From Paracoccus ravus (GTDB lineage: Bacteria > Pseudomonadota > Alphaproteobacteria > Rhodobacterales > Rhodobacteraceae), in NCBI RefSeq assembly GCF_004522175.1, contig NZ_SDEB01000004.1, positions 1-64,000 on the forward strand: a DNA stretch of 64,000 nucleotides, written 5' to 3'. Made by a program: the position numbers and the translations under genes. The notes beneath the pieces were generated by a model. It searched no databases, was not told the DNA's origin, and worked only from the letters and a program-made list of their open reading frames with translations. Each line of letters begins with the position of its first letter. The first letter of the stretch is position 1. Shown in pieces: positions 18,949 to 29,485 of the stretch.

Positions 18949-20118
18949 TCATTCCGGGCGGGCTGGTGTCGTGGCCCGGATCTCGTCCTCGGAGATCTCG
19001 CGTTGCCATTCCCGCCAGATCGAAACCAGCAGCGCCATCAGGACGGGGCCGACGAAAAGCCCCACGATGCCCAATGTCTTGACCCCGCCCACCAGCCCGA
19101 AAAAGGTCGGCAGGAAGGGCAGCTTGACGGGTCCGCCGACGAGAAGCGGCCTGATCGTCTTGTCCACGACGAAAAGTTCGCAGGTGCCCCAGACAAAGAG
19201 CGCGATCCCCGCAATCGGCGAGCCGCTCGCCACCAGATAGACCGAGACCAGGGTGAAGCACAGCGGAGCGCCGCCGGGGATCAGCGCCATGAACCCGGTG
19301 ATCACCCCGAATGTCACCGGCGAAGGCACGCCCGCGATCCAATAGGCAGAGCCAAGGATCACCCCCTCGCCAATGGCGATCAGGGTCATGCCGGTCACGG
19401 TCGAACTGATCGTGGCAGGCACGACGCGCGACAGCCGGTCCCAGCGATCGGGCAGGATGCGCGCGCCGACCCGGTCGAGCTGCGCCACCATGCGGTCTCC
19501 GTCGCGGTAAAGGACGAACAGCGTGATCAGCATGAAAAGCAACGTCAGCGCGAGATGGAAGGCCAGCGAGCCCGCCGTCAGCGCGCCGCGATAGATCGTG
19601 CCGATATTCGAGCCGGATATCGCCTGCACGATCTCGCTGATACCGCCGGGATGGCCGATATAGCTGCGCCATTGCTCATCGAGCCAGGGGCCGATCTGGG
19701 GCAGGTTCAACATCCAGTCGGGTGTCGGCGCCCCCGAGGCATTCACGAAGATCGCCCAGTTGATCCAGTCCTTGAGTTCGCGAAAGGCATATAGCAGCGC
19801 CATGGCGATCGGGATCACAAGGAAGCAGACGAGGATCAGCACCATGGCCGCCGCCGTCATCGTCCGGCCCAGCCCAAGCTGATGCACGCCCCGCTCACGC
19901 AGGGGCCAGCTTGCCAGCGCGATCACGACCGCCGCAAGCACCGGGACCAGAAACCCGTGGAAGAAATAGACCGAGGCAAGCACGATGCCCAAAAGCAGCC
20001 ATCGCGCCGCCGAAATATTCGTCAGAAGCGGCTGGCGATGCGGGCGCAGGCCCGTCGCGCGGATATGCAGCGTTGATTTTCCGGTCTTTTCCGGGGGGGC
20101 CTCGGCGGTCGTCATCAT
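18949..20118 (-). CDS. AI-2E family (TqsA/PerM-like) membrane transporter
   Basis: A 389-residue polytopic inner-membrane protein with about eight predicted transmembrane segments: two near the N-terminus (WLLLGIVLASVYFFHGF and PVLAAVVIALASWPL), one after TMTAAAMVLILVCFL, a long soluble stretch with LNLPQIGPWL, and a C-terminal block of four or five including FVLYRDGDRM, GFMALIPGGAP and TFFGLVGGVKTLGIVGLFVGPV. The last block is the family hallmark. Substrates of the family are diverse (AI-2, Na+/H+ in some), so none is assigned. It lies 100 bp downstream of the Hsp70-like gene and 123 bp upstream of the DUF2126 gene, all on the minus strand. Confidence 0.9.
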   Translation of the reverse strand: MMTTAEAPPEKTGKSTLHIRATGLRPHRQPLLTNISAARWLLLGIVLASVYFFHGFLVPVLAAVVIALASWPLRERGVHQLGLGRTMTAAAMVLILVCFLVIPIAMALLYAFRELKDWINWAIFVNASGAPTPDWMLNLPQIGPWLDEQWRSYIGHPGGISEIVQAISGSNIGTIYRGALTAGSLAFHLALTLLFMLITLFVLYRDGDRMVAQLDRVGARILPDRWDRLSRVVPATISSTVTGMTLIAIGEGVILGSAYWIAGVPSPVTFGVITGFMALIPGGAPLCFTLVSVYLVASGSPIAGIALFVWGTCELFVVDKTIRPLLVGGPVKLPFLPTFFGLVGGVKTLGIVGLFVGPVLMALLVSIWREWQREISEDEIRATTPARPE

Positions 20119-20218
20119 TCCAATTCCGGTCTGCGCGGGGTCACATCATAACAGATCCCACCCCGCTGCAAGCAGGGAATGGTCACAAGGCCGCAGGAAT
20201 CGAGTCAAATGCGTGGCG

Positions 20219-21478
20219 TCAAGCCCCGTGCAAGGCCTCGCGGGCGGTCGCAAGCGCCAGGCCATCGACGACGGCGGTAAAGGCCTCGGAACGGCGCAAT
20301 TCGGCATTCGGACACAGCGCCCGGGCCGCGTGGCCGACCAGATCCATCAGGCTGGAGCCGCCGACCAGAATGACGCTCGCGATCTCATCCTGCGCGACCC
20401 CGGCCATGTCCAGCGTCTCGCGCGCGGCCAGTGAGAGGTCATTCTGATACTGGGTCAACGCGTCTTGCAGCGAGGCGGGCGTGATCGCGACGCCAAGGCC
20501 GGGCTCGATAAAGCCCATCTGGATGCCCGCCGCATCGCTGCCGCCATTCGCGGCGATCTTGCCGCGTTCCACCGCAAAGGCCAGTTCATGGCCCAGTTCC
20601 TCGTCGAGCACGGCGACGAGCCGCGACAGCGCGGCGCGGTCGGTGGCGAGCCTTGCCATGTCCTGTGCCATGCGCCGCGTCTCGGGCGTGTAGAGAAAGG
20701 GGATGCGCGCCCAGGTCGCCAGTTCCGAAAAGACGGCATTGGGGACCGGCAGCAGGCCCTCGCCCATCTCGCGGCGCAGGCTGCCGCCATGGCCCAGAGC
20801 GGGCATGGCATGGCTCATCGAGACGGCATGGTCGAAATCCGTGCCGCCCAGCCGGATGCCGTGATTGGCCAGAATCTGCGCGCCGGTCGGGCCGCTGCGA
20901 AAGACCGAGAAATCCGAGGTGCCCCCGCCGATATCGACGATCAGACCCAGCCCTCCCGCGCGACCCAGACCATGCGAGGCCAGAGCGGCGGCCTCGGGCT
21001 CGACGAGGAACTCGACCTCGGTGAAACCGGCCGCCAGATAGCAGGCGCGCAGATCAGCCTCGGCCTGGCTGTCGCGCTCGGCGTGATTGCTGTGGAAATG
21101 CACGGGCCTTCCGGACAGGACGCGGTTAAAGCGCTGCCCGGTCGCCGCCTCGGCCCGGCGTTTCACTTCGCGCAGGAATTCCGCGACGATCTCGGCGATG
21201 CTGCGGCGCTTGCCGCCGATCAGGCGTTTTTCATGGACCAGCGAGGTCCCCAGCACGCTTTTCAGGGCGCGCATGTAGCGCCCTTCATTGCCTTCGATCA
21301 GGTCGTCTGCGGCGGCGGCGCCGATGCGCATCGCCCCCCCGCGCGCCGGAAAGAAAACCGCAGTGGGCAGGGTATCGGCCCCGTCCTCGATCGGGATGCG
21401 ATGCACCCGGCCATCTCGCAGGGTCGCGGCCGCGCTGTTCGAGGTCCCGAAATCGATGGCGAGCACGCTCTCGGTCAT
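20219..21478 (-). CDS. Hsp70-family protein of YegD type (ATPase domain, no classical substrate-binding domain)
   Basis: A 419-residue actin-fold ATPase. It starts MTESVLAIDFGTSNSA (phosphate 1), with phosphate 2 at LIVDIGGGTSDFSVF, the adenosine motif at SVILVGGSSLMDLV, and VEPEAAALASHG in between. The length covers only the nucleotide-binding domain plus inserts; the DnaK substrate-binding domain and lid are missing, as in YegD. The frame extends upstream to 21733, but ATG 21478 gives the conserved N-terminus. Its role is unknown. Divergent from the nucleotidase gene, with a 145-bp shared upstream region. Confidence 0.9.
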   Translation of the reverse strand: MTESVLAIDFGTSNSAAATLRDGRVHRIPIEDGADTLPTAVFFPARGGAMRIGAAAADDLIEGNEGRYMRALKSVLGTSLVHEKRLIGGKRRSIAEIVAEFLREVKRRAEAATGQRFNRVLSGRPVHFHSNHAERDSQAEADLRACYLAAGFTEVEFLVEPEAAALASHGLGRAGGLGLIVDIGGGTSDFSVFRSGPTGAQILANHGIRLGGTDFDHAVSMSHAMPALGHGGSLRREMGEGLLPVPNAVFSELATWARIPFLYTPETRRMAQDMARLATDRAALSRLVAVLDEELGHELAFAVERGKIAANGGSDAAGIQMGFIEPGLGVAITPASLQDALTQYQNDLSLAARETLDMAGVAQDEIASVILVGGSSLMDLVGHAARALCPNAELRRSEAFTAVVDGLALATAREALHGA

Positions 21479-21623
21479 GTCCTGTCCCTTTCCCGCGAAA
21501 AGCCGAGGCTGATAGCGGCAAAGCGCGCCCTGCACAAGGGCAACCGCTTCTTGCCATTTGACCCAAGGCGGGCGATCGGTGAGGCTCGTCACGCGCCATT
21601 CCGGCCTTGCAGGAGAGATCGCC

Positions 21624-23591
21624 TTGCCCCTGTCCCGTCGCCGCTTCATTGCCAGCACCGCCGCGATGGCCGGTACGGTCGTCCTGCATCCCTTTGCCGC
21701 GCGGGCACAGTCCGGGCAGGCGCATCTGCGCATCCTGTCGACGACGGACCTGCATTGCCACGTCTATCCCTATGACTATTACGCCGACAGACCGAGCGAT
21801 GCGGTGGGCCTGTCGCGCAGCGCAAGCCTGATCGAACAGGTCCGTGCCGAGGCCGGGAACACGATCCTTGTGGATAATGGCGATTACCTCCAGGGCAATC
21901 CTTTGGGCGATTACATGGCCTATGAGAAAGGCATGCGGTCCGGAGACACCCATCCGGTCATCGCGGCGATGAACACGCTGGAATATGACGCCGGAGCAAT
22001 CGGCAATCACGAGTTCAACTACGGGATGGAGTTCCTTGAACTTGCCAGCAAAACCACGACGCGCCCCTTGGTTTGCGCGAATTTCGCGCGTCGTTTGGGG
22101 GCAAAGCCCGAAGATGATGTCCATGTCTTCCAGCCCTTTGTCCTTCTTGAGCGCGAATTGACCGATGGGGCGGGCAAGAAACGTCCAATCCGCATCGGCG
22201 TGATCGGCTTTGTGCCGCCCCAGATCATGCAATGGGACGCGACCCATCTGGCGGCCGGATATGCGACCCGCGACATCGTCGAGACGGCGCGCGCCTGGGT
22301 CCCCGAACTGCGCCGCCAGGGGGCCGATATCGTCATGGCCCTTGCGCATTCGGGCCTGTCGCTCGATCCCGTCGCGCCGGGGATGGAAAATGCGTGCTAT
22401 TACCTCGCCGAGGTCGAGGGGATCGATGCCATCGTCATGGGCCATGCCCATGCGGTCTGGCCATCCGAGGATTTCACGGGCGATGGGCTGGACCCGACGA
22501 CCGGTCGGATCAAGGGCGTGCCGGCGGTCATGGCCGGGTTCTGGGGATCGCATATGGGGCTGATCGACCTGCTTTTGGAACATGATGGAGGCGGCTGGCG
22601 CGTCGTCGATGCGCTCAGCGAGGCGCGGCCGATCGCGCAGCGCGGCGAAGATCGCAGGATCGAGCCGCTGGTTCAGGATTATGCGCCCGCTTTGGCCGCC
22701 GCCAAGGCCGGGCACGAGGCGACGCTGGACTATGTCCGTGCCGAGGTCGGCCAGACCGATGCCCCGCTCTTCAGCTATTTCGCGCAAGTGGCCGATGACC
22801 CTTCGGTGCAGATCGTCTCGCTGGCGCAGAGTTGGTATGCGCGTCAGCTGCTCAAGGGCACGCCGCATGAGGCGCTGCCGCTGCTTTCCGCCGCCGCGCC
22901 CTTCAAGGCAGGGGGCAGGGGCGGTCCGGACTATTATACCGACGTGCCGAAAGGTCCGGTCGCGATCAAGAACGTGGCCGATCTTTATCTTTATCCGAAC
23001 ACCTTGCAGGTGGTGAAGGTGACCGGGGCCGAGGTTAAGGATTGGCTCGAACGGTCCGCCGGACAGTTCAACCGCATCGCGCCGGGTGCGCAGGACGCGC
23101 CGCTGCTGAATGCGGATTTCCGCTCTTACAATTTCGACGTGATCGACGGGGTGAGCTATCTGATCGACCTGACCCAGCCGTCGAAATATGGCGCGGCCGA
23201 GGGCGAGCTTCTGGACCCCGAGGCGAACCGGATCAGGGATCTGCAATATGACGGAAAGCCGATCGACCCGGCGCAGGAATTCCTGATCGCCACCAACAAT
23301 TACCGCGCCTCGGGGGGCGGGACCTTTCCGGGGGCGGATGGCTCGACCGTGATCCTTGCCGCGCCCGATACCAATCGCGACCTGCTGGTGCGCTATATCG
23401 TGGATCAGAGGGTCATTTCGCCCTCGGCGGATGCCAATTGGCGCTTTGCTCCGATTGAGGGCGCGACCGCGCTCTTCGAGACCGGCCCCAAGGCGCGGGA
23501 CTACCTGCCGCTTTTGCGCGCGCGCGGCCTTGCCATCGACGAGATCGGCCCAGCAGAAGGCGGCTTTGCGCAATATCGCCTGACGCTCTAG
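21624..23591 (+). CDS. cpdB: Tat-exported 2',3'-cyclic-nucleotide phosphodiesterase / 3'-nucleotidase
   Basis: Periplasmic bifunctional enzyme releasing nucleosides and phosphate from cyclic and 3' nucleotides. The 655-residue product starts at TTG 21624, eight bases after AGGAGA, giving a twin-arginine leader SRRRFIAS plus a hydrophobic stretch and an AxA-type site near ARAQ. The metallophosphatase domain has TTDLHCHVYPYDYY, DNGDYLQGNPL, IGNHEFNYG and GHAHAVWP, all family metal-binding motifs. The C-terminal 5'-nucleotidase domain includes NTLQVVKVTG and the ATNNYRASGGG loop. An upstream start at 21558 would bury the Tat motif in the interior of the leader. Confidence 0.93.
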   Translation: MPLSRRRFIASTAAMAGTVVLHPFAARAQSGQAHLRILSTTDLHCHVYPYDYYADRPSDAVGLSRSASLIEQVRAEAGNTILVDNGDYLQGNPLGDYMAYEKGMRSGDTHPVIAAMNTLEYDAGAIGNHEFNYGMEFLELASKTTTRPLVCANFARRLGAKPEDDVHVFQPFVLLERELTDGAGKKRPIRIGVIGFVPPQIMQWDATHLAAGYATRDIVETARAWVPELRRQGADIVMALAHSGLSLDPVAPGMENACYYLAEVEGIDAIVMGHAHAVWPSEDFTGDGLDPTTGRIKGVPAVMAGFWGSHMGLIDLLLEHDGGGWRVVDALSEARPIAQRGEDRRIEPLVQDYAPALAAAKAGHEATLDYVRAEVGQTDAPLFSYFAQVADDPSVQIVSLAQSWYARQLLKGTPHEALPLLSAAAPFKAGGRGGPDYYTDVPKGPVAIKNVADLYLYPNTLQVVKVTGAEVKDWLERSAGQFNRIAPGAQDAPLLNADFRSYNFDVIDGVSYLIDLTQPSKYGAAEGELLDPEANRIRDLQYDGKPIDPAQEFLIATNNYRASGGGTFPGADGSTVILAAPDTNRDLLVRYIVDQRVISPSADANWRFAPIEGATALFETGPKARDYLPLLRARGLAIDEIGPAEGGFAQYRLTL

Positions 23592-23631
23592 GCGGGCATG
23601 GCGGCTATCTGCAAGAGCGATCGGATTTCCT

Positions 23632-23723
23632 CTTGCACAAGCGAAAAATATGGAATAATTGCTGACCTATATAGGGTTTAGCTCATCTTCTTGCGCAAGC
23701 CTGCCATGCAAAAGCAATTTTGC
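23632..23723. promoter_or_regulatory. Cluster of short palindromes upstream of the MHS-type transporter
   Basis: The 234-bp gap after cpdB contains CTTGCACAAG (23632-23641), the perfect palindrome CTTGCGCAAG (23690-23699), 58 bp apart, and the dyad GCAAAA-N4-TTTTGC (23708-23723). The two TTGCnCAA sites look like paired operator half-turns for one regulator. No terminator for cpdB is seen. Function inferred only. Confidence 0.3.
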
Positions 23724-23825
23724 GAGCGGAGCGGTATTTTCATCGCGCCGCTCATCCGCTATGCGCGCCCAGTGCGCCTTCTCCGCGATGGCCGCACTAC
23801 CCCTCGTAAATGCGGAATAGTATAA

Positions 23826-25124
23826 ATGACTGACCAATCCATCGGCGCGCCCGCTGCGGTGCGCGGAGCTGCGCGTGTCAATTCGCCCGCGCAGGTGCTG
23901 CTCGCCAGCCTGATCGGCACGACGATCGAATTCTTCGACTTCTACGTCTATGCCACGGCGGCCGTGCTTGTTTTTCCGGCGCTCTTCTTCCCGGCCAGCG
24001 ATCCGACCACGGCGCTGCTTGCCTCTTTTGCGACCTTCTCGATTGCCTTCTTCGCGCGTCCTTTCGGCGCCATCGTATTCGGCCATTTCGGAGACCGGGT
24101 CGGCCGCAAGGCGACACTGGTGGCCGCGCTGCTGACCATGGGCATTTCGACCGTGATCATCGGGCTTCTGCCGACCTATGCACAGATCGGCGTTGCCGCG
24201 CCGGCGCTGCTGGCGCTTTGCCGCTTTGGTCAGGGTTTCGGCCTGGGCGGAGAATGGGGCGGCGCGGTGCTGCTCGCGACCGAGAACGCGCCGGAAGGCA
24301 AGCGCAGTTGGTACGGCATGTTCCCGCAACTGGGCGCGCCGGTCGGGCTGTTCCTGTCCTCGGGGTTCTTCTGGGTCCTGCTGCATTTCATGTCGCAAGA
24401 GGACCTGCTGGCCTGGGGTTGGCGTCTGCCTTTCCTGGCCTCGATCCTGTTGATCGCGCTGGGGCTCTGGGTGCGGCTCTCGATCACCGAGACGCCTGAA
24501 TTCGCCGAAGCCGTCAAAAAGGACAAGCGCGCCGCCGTTCCTGTGGTCGAGGTCTTCCGCAATCACAAGCGCAGCCTGTTCCTCGGCACGTTTGTCGCGC
24601 TGGTCACCTTCGTGCTGTTCTATATCTGCTCGGCCTGGCTTTTGTCCTTCAACGTCAAGGTCCGTCAGATGGCCTTCCTTGATGCGCTGCGATTGCAGAT
24701 CTTTGGCTCGGTGGTCTTTGGCATCGCCATCCCGATCGCGGGCAAGATCGCGGATCGCGTGGGCCGCCGTCCATTCCTGATCGTGGTGACGGTGCTCATC
24801 GCGGGCTTCTCGTTCCTGCTCGCGCCCTTGATGAGCGGCAGCGACGCCGCGCTTTACGGCTTTGTCACCATCGGCATGTTCCTGATGGGGTTGACCTATG
24901 GCGTGATCGGGGCGGCGCTGGCTGCGCCCTTCCCGACGCAGGTGCGCTATACCGGCTCGTCGATCACCTTCAATTTCGCGGGCATCTTCGGCGCCTCGCT
25001 CGCGCCCTATGCGGCGACCTGGCTGCAAAAGAACTATGGCCTGACCCATGTCGGCTATTACATGCTCTTTGCGGCTGCGGTGACATTGCTCTGCATCCTT
25101 GCCTCGGGCAAGGACGAGGTCTGA
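23826..25124 (+). CDS. MFS transporter of the metabolite:H+ symporter (MHS/ShiA-like) family
   Basis: A 432-residue inner-membrane protein with 12 predicted transmembrane segments. Signatures: GTTIEFFDFYVYATAA at the first helix, GDRVGRKATL in loop 2-3 (the MFS A motif), RFGQGFGLGGEWGGAVLLATE in helices 4-5, and WRLPFLAS before helix 6, all typical of the MHS group that imports organic acids, shikimate, proline or betaine. The exact substrate cannot be told. The Shine-Dalgarno is weak (TGCGGAATAG). A rho-independent terminator follows, so it is probably monocistronic. Confidence 0.9.
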   Translation: MTDQSIGAPAAVRGAARVNSPAQVLLASLIGTTIEFFDFYVYATAAVLVFPALFFPASDPTTALLASFATFSIAFFARPFGAIVFGHFGDRVGRKATLVAALLTMGISTVIIGLLPTYAQIGVAAPALLALCRFGQGFGLGGEWGGAVLLATENAPEGKRSWYGMFPQLGAPVGLFLSSGFFWVLLHFMSQEDLLAWGWRLPFLASILLIALGLWVRLSITETPEFAEAVKKDKRAAVPVVEVFRNHKRSLFLGTFVALVTFVLFYICSAWLLSFNVKVRQMAFLDALRLQIFGSVVFGIAIPIAGKIADRVGRRPFLIVVTVLIAGFSFLLAPLMSGSDAALYGFVTIGMFLMGLTYGVIGAALAAPFPTQVRYTGSSITFNFAGIFGASLAPYAATWLQKNYGLTHVGYYMLFAAAVTLLCILASGKDEV

Positions 25125-25143
25125 TCCCGCCCCAATCCGGAAA

Positions 25144-25170
25144 GCCGCAGCCGCTCTGGCTGCGGCTTTT
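25144..25170 (+). terminator. Rho-independent terminator of the MHS transporter gene
   Basis: Perfect stem GCCGCAGCC (25144-25152), loop GCTCT, GGCTGCGGC (25158-25166), followed by TTTT. Confidence 0.85.
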
Positions 25171-25250
25171 CTCGTGCCGCCTCTTCCGGGATCATGAGTC
25201 GTGCAATATGCATGAATAGCCCGACTTGCGGCGGCGCGGCGATGAGAAGA

Positions 25251-25350
25251 GCCGCGTTTCTGACGCGGCAAATCCGCGCGGATGGCAAGAAATCGCCGAT
25301 AGGCCCATACCGGTCGGTGAACACATGGGGTAAACTTATGTCTGCATAAG
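25251..25350 (+). promoter_or_regulatory. Three inverted repeats upstream of the peptide transporter gene
   Basis: The 190 bp ahead of the transporter carry GCCGCGT-N5-ACGCGGC (25251-25269), the 12-bp palindrome ATCCGCGCGGAT (25272-25283), and CTTATG-N4-CATAAG (25335-25350). The last dyad ends 11 bp before the start codon, where the ribosome-binding site should be; no good Shine-Dalgarno is seen there. They may be operators, or the last may be an RNA hairpin limiting translation. Confidence 0.4.
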
Positions 25351-25361
25351 TACGAGTAACC

Positions 25362-26879
<1,518 letters not shown>

Positions 26880-26885
26880 CCTGAG

Positions 26886-26909
26886 GGCTGGCCCCTCGGG
26901 CCAGCCTTT
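26886..26909 (+). terminator. Terminator-like hairpin after the peptide transporter gene
   Basis: Perfect stem GGCTGGCCC (26886-26894), loop CTC, GGGCCAGCC (26898-26906), followed by TTT. Confidence 0.7.
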
Positions 26910-26916
26910 CGCGACT

Positions 26917-26952
26917 AAAAAGGGCCGGTGGCACCACGCCACCGGCCCTTTT
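26917..26952. terminator. Bidirectional terminator between converging peptide transporter and purL
   Basis: An 11-bp perfect stem, GGGCCGGTGGC (26922-26932) and GCCACCGGCCC (26938-26948), flanked by AAAAA and TTTT, so it can act on both strands. It lies between two converging genes. Confidence 0.85.
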
Positions 26953-26985
26953 GCGCTCGGTCTGCGCCCGAGGCCCGGGCTCGCG

Positions 26986-29157
26986 TCAGGCGATCTCGAT
27001 CTTCAGCGTCTCGATAAAGGCTCCGCGATAAAGCGCGCTCAGTTCGGCAAGCGGCGCGCTGTCCTGACCAAGGCTGATCGTCTCGCCCCCGAAGCGTCCG
27101 ATACGCGCGACCGGAACCCCGGCCACCTTTGCGGCTTCTTGCAGCTTCGCGGCATTTTCCGCGTCGCAGGCAACGAGGTAGCGGGCCTGATCTTCGCCAA
27201 AAAGACGCGCGATGTCGGATACGTCCAACTCGACGCCCAGACCCGCAGCCTCTGCCATCTCGAACGCCGCCAAAGCGAGGCCGCCATCCGACAGATCGGT
27301 CGATGCCGAGAACAGCTTGCCATTGGCGCGCAGGAATTCGCCATGCTTGCGCTCGGCGGCCAGATCGACATGCGGCGCATCGCCGGCTTCCAGGCCAAAG
27401 GCCTCGGCGGCCAGCGCCGACTGGCCGAGATGGCCCTTGGTTTCGCCGATGACCAGCGCGACATCACCCGCGGCGGGCAGGCCCGCGATCAGATCGTCGA
27501 GATTGGCGATCAGTCCGACGCCGCCGATGGTGGGCGTGGGCAGAATGCCCTTGCCATCCGTCTCGTTGTAAAGCGAGACGTTGCCCGAGACGATCGGGAA
27601 GTCGAGCGCCGCACAGGCCTCGCCGATGCCTTTGATCGCGCCGACCAGCTGGCCCATGATCTCGGGCTTTTCGGGATTGCCGAAGTTCAGGTTGTCGGTC
27701 GTCGCAAGCGGCAGCGCGCCGCAGGCGGAGAGATTGCGGTAGGCCTCGGCCACGGCCTGTTTGCCGCCCTCATAGGGGTTCGCCTTGACATAGCGCGGAG
27801 TGACGTCGCTGGTGAAGGCGAGCGCCTTGCCGGTGCCATGAACGCGGACCACGCCAGCACCCAGACCGGGGCGGCGGACGGTATCAGCGCCGACCTGCGT
27901 GTCATATTGCTCCCAGACCCAGGCTTTATGGGCATAGCTGGGCGAGCCGATCAGGGCTTTCAGCGCGGCGATGGGGGTGATTGCGGGCAGAGCGGGCAGG
28001 GCTTCGGCAGCGGGCGTTTCCACCCACGGACGGTCATATTCCGGCGCGCTCGAGGACAGTTTCGACAGCGGTAGGTCTGCCTTGACCTCGTTGTGATGCA
28101 GGATCAGGAAACGGTCCTCGGCGATGGTTTCGCCGACAATGGCGAAGTCGAGATCCCATTTCTCGAAGATGGCGCGGGCCTCTGCCTCTTTCTCGGGCTT
28201 CAGCACCATGAGCATGCGCTCTTGGCTTTCCGAGAGCATCATCTCGTAGGCGGTCATATGCGCTTCGCGCTGCGGCACGTTTTCAAGGTTCAGCTTGATG
28301 CCAAGCCCGCCCTTGTCGCCCATTTCCACGGCCGAGCAGGTCAGGCCCGCCGCGCCCATGTCTTGGATCGAGATGACCGAGTCCGTCTGCATCAGTTCGA
28401 GGCAGGCTTCCAGCAGGCATTTCTCGGTGAAGGGGTCGCCGACTTGCACGGTCGGGCGCTTTTCCTCGATCGTGTCGTCGAATTCGGCCGATGCCATGGT
28501 CGCGCCGCCGACGCCGTCGCGTCCGGTCTTGGCACCCAGATAGACGACCGGCATCCCGACACCCGAAGCCGCCGAGTAGAAGATCTTGTCGGCATCGGCC
28601 AGCCCCGCCGCAAAGGCGTTCACGAGGCAGTTGCCGTCATAGGATTGGTGGAAGCGGACTTCGCCGCCGACATTCGGCACGCCGAAAGCGTTGCCGTAAG
28701 CGCCGATGCCTTCGACCACGCCCTTGACCAGATGGGCGGTCTTGGGGTGCTGGGGGCGGCCAAAGGACAAAGCATCCATCGCGGCGATCGGACGCGCGCC
28801 CATGGTGAAGACGTCGCGCAGGATACCGCCGACGCCGGTCGCAGCACCCTGATGCGGCTCGATATAGGAGGGGTGGTTGTGGCTTTCCATCTTGAAGACC
28901 ACGGCCTGACCGTCGCCGATATCGACGACGCCCGCATTCTCGCCGGGTCCGCAGATGACCTGCGGGCCGGTGGTGGGCAGGGTGCGCAGCCATTTCTTGG
29001 AGGATTTATACGAGCAATGCTCGTTCCACATGGCCGAGAAAATGCCCAACTCGGTGAACGTCGGCTCGCGGCCGATGATCTCGAGGATGCGCTGATATTC
29101 GTCAGGCTTCAGGCCATGTGCGGCAATCAGGTCTTCGGTGATCTGCGGTTCATCCAT
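26986..29157 (-). CDS. purL: Phosphoribosylformylglycinamidine synthase subunit PurL
   Basis: ATP-dependent step 4 of purine synthesis, converting FGAR to FGAM with glutamine-derived ammonia from PurQ. At 723 residues this is the small PurL of the PurSQL type; purS and purQ are not in the window. Motifs: [11 protein letters not shown] near residue 45, [43 protein letters not shown], and [20 protein letters not shown] 29157 gives MDEPQITED; the frame runs 90 bp further upstream but without a better start. A bidirectional terminator lies downstream. Confidence 0.96.
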   Translation of the reverse strand: MDEPQITEDLIAAHGLKPDEYQRILEIIGREPTFTELGIFSAMWNEHCSYKSSKKWLRTLPTTGPQVICGPGENAGVVDIGDGQAVVFKMESHNHPSYIEPHQGAATGVGGILRDVFTMGARPIAAMDALSFGRPQHPKTAHLVKGVVEGIGAYGNAFGVPNVGGEVRFHQSYDGNCLVNAFAAGLADADKIFYSAASGVGMPVVYLGAKTGRDGVGGATMASAEFDDTIEEKRPTVQVGDPFTEKCLLEACLELMQTDSVISIQDMGAAGLTCSAVEMGDKGGLGIKLNLENVPQREAHMTAYEMMLSESQERMLMVLKPEKEAEARAIFEKWDLDFAIVGETIAEDRFLILHHNEVKADLPLSKLSSSAPEYDRPWVETPAAEALPALPAITPIAALKALIGSPSYAHKAWVWEQYDTQVGADTVRRPGLGAGVVRVHGTGKALAFTSDVTPRYVKANPYEGGKQAVAEAYRNLSACGALPLATTDNLNFGNPEKPEIMGQLVGAIKGIGEACAALDFPIVSGNVSLYNETDGKGILPTPTIGGVGLIANLDDLIAGLPAAGDVALVIGETKGHLGQSALAAEAFGLEAGDAPHVDLAAERKHGEFLRANGKLFSASTDLSDGGLALAAFEMAEAAGLGVELDVSDIARLFGEDQARYLVACDAENAAKLQEAAKVAGVPVARIGRFGGETISLGQDSAPLAELSALYRGAFIETLKIEIA

Positions 29158-29299
29158 GGTCGAGCCCTTTTCCCGGAATTTGGCGCCTTTTATGCGGCGA
29201 CGGGCGATTAGGAAAGAGGCCCTGCGCAGTCGGGCGCAGACCGGCATTCAACAGCCGCAAAACGTGCTGCGATGTCACTGCCCGATCCGGGTGCCGGAC

Positions 29300-29375
29300 A
29301 AAAAAAGAAGCCGGGCATAAAGCCCGGCCTAAGTCCAACAGGGAGGTTGAAGTTGATGAGAGTTTCCTCAAATCA
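29300..29375 (-). ncRNA. Candidate small RNA or 3' UTR fragment with CCTCCC motif and terminator
   Basis: The 328-bp gap between the LysR gene and purL (both minus) has no convincing gene. On the minus strand it reads CAACCTCCCTGTTGG, then an intrinsic terminator: GCCGGGC (29328-29322), loop TTTAT, GCCCGGC (29316-29310), then TTC and seven T. The terminator most simply ends the LysR transcript. The exposed CCTCCC, complementary to a Shine-Dalgarno, recalls the CUCCUCCC-type small RNAs of alphaproteobacteria, which is why I flag it. The rest of the gap shows nothing I recognise. Confidence 0.35.
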
Positions 29376-29485
29376 TCCCCTTCGCCGCCTCAGATATGTG
29401 CAGTGTGCGAACCGTTCAAGATGTAATTCGGAATCTTCAAACATGCCCGATATGCGTTTGGGGAATGGCTTCGCCCGTCTGGATT

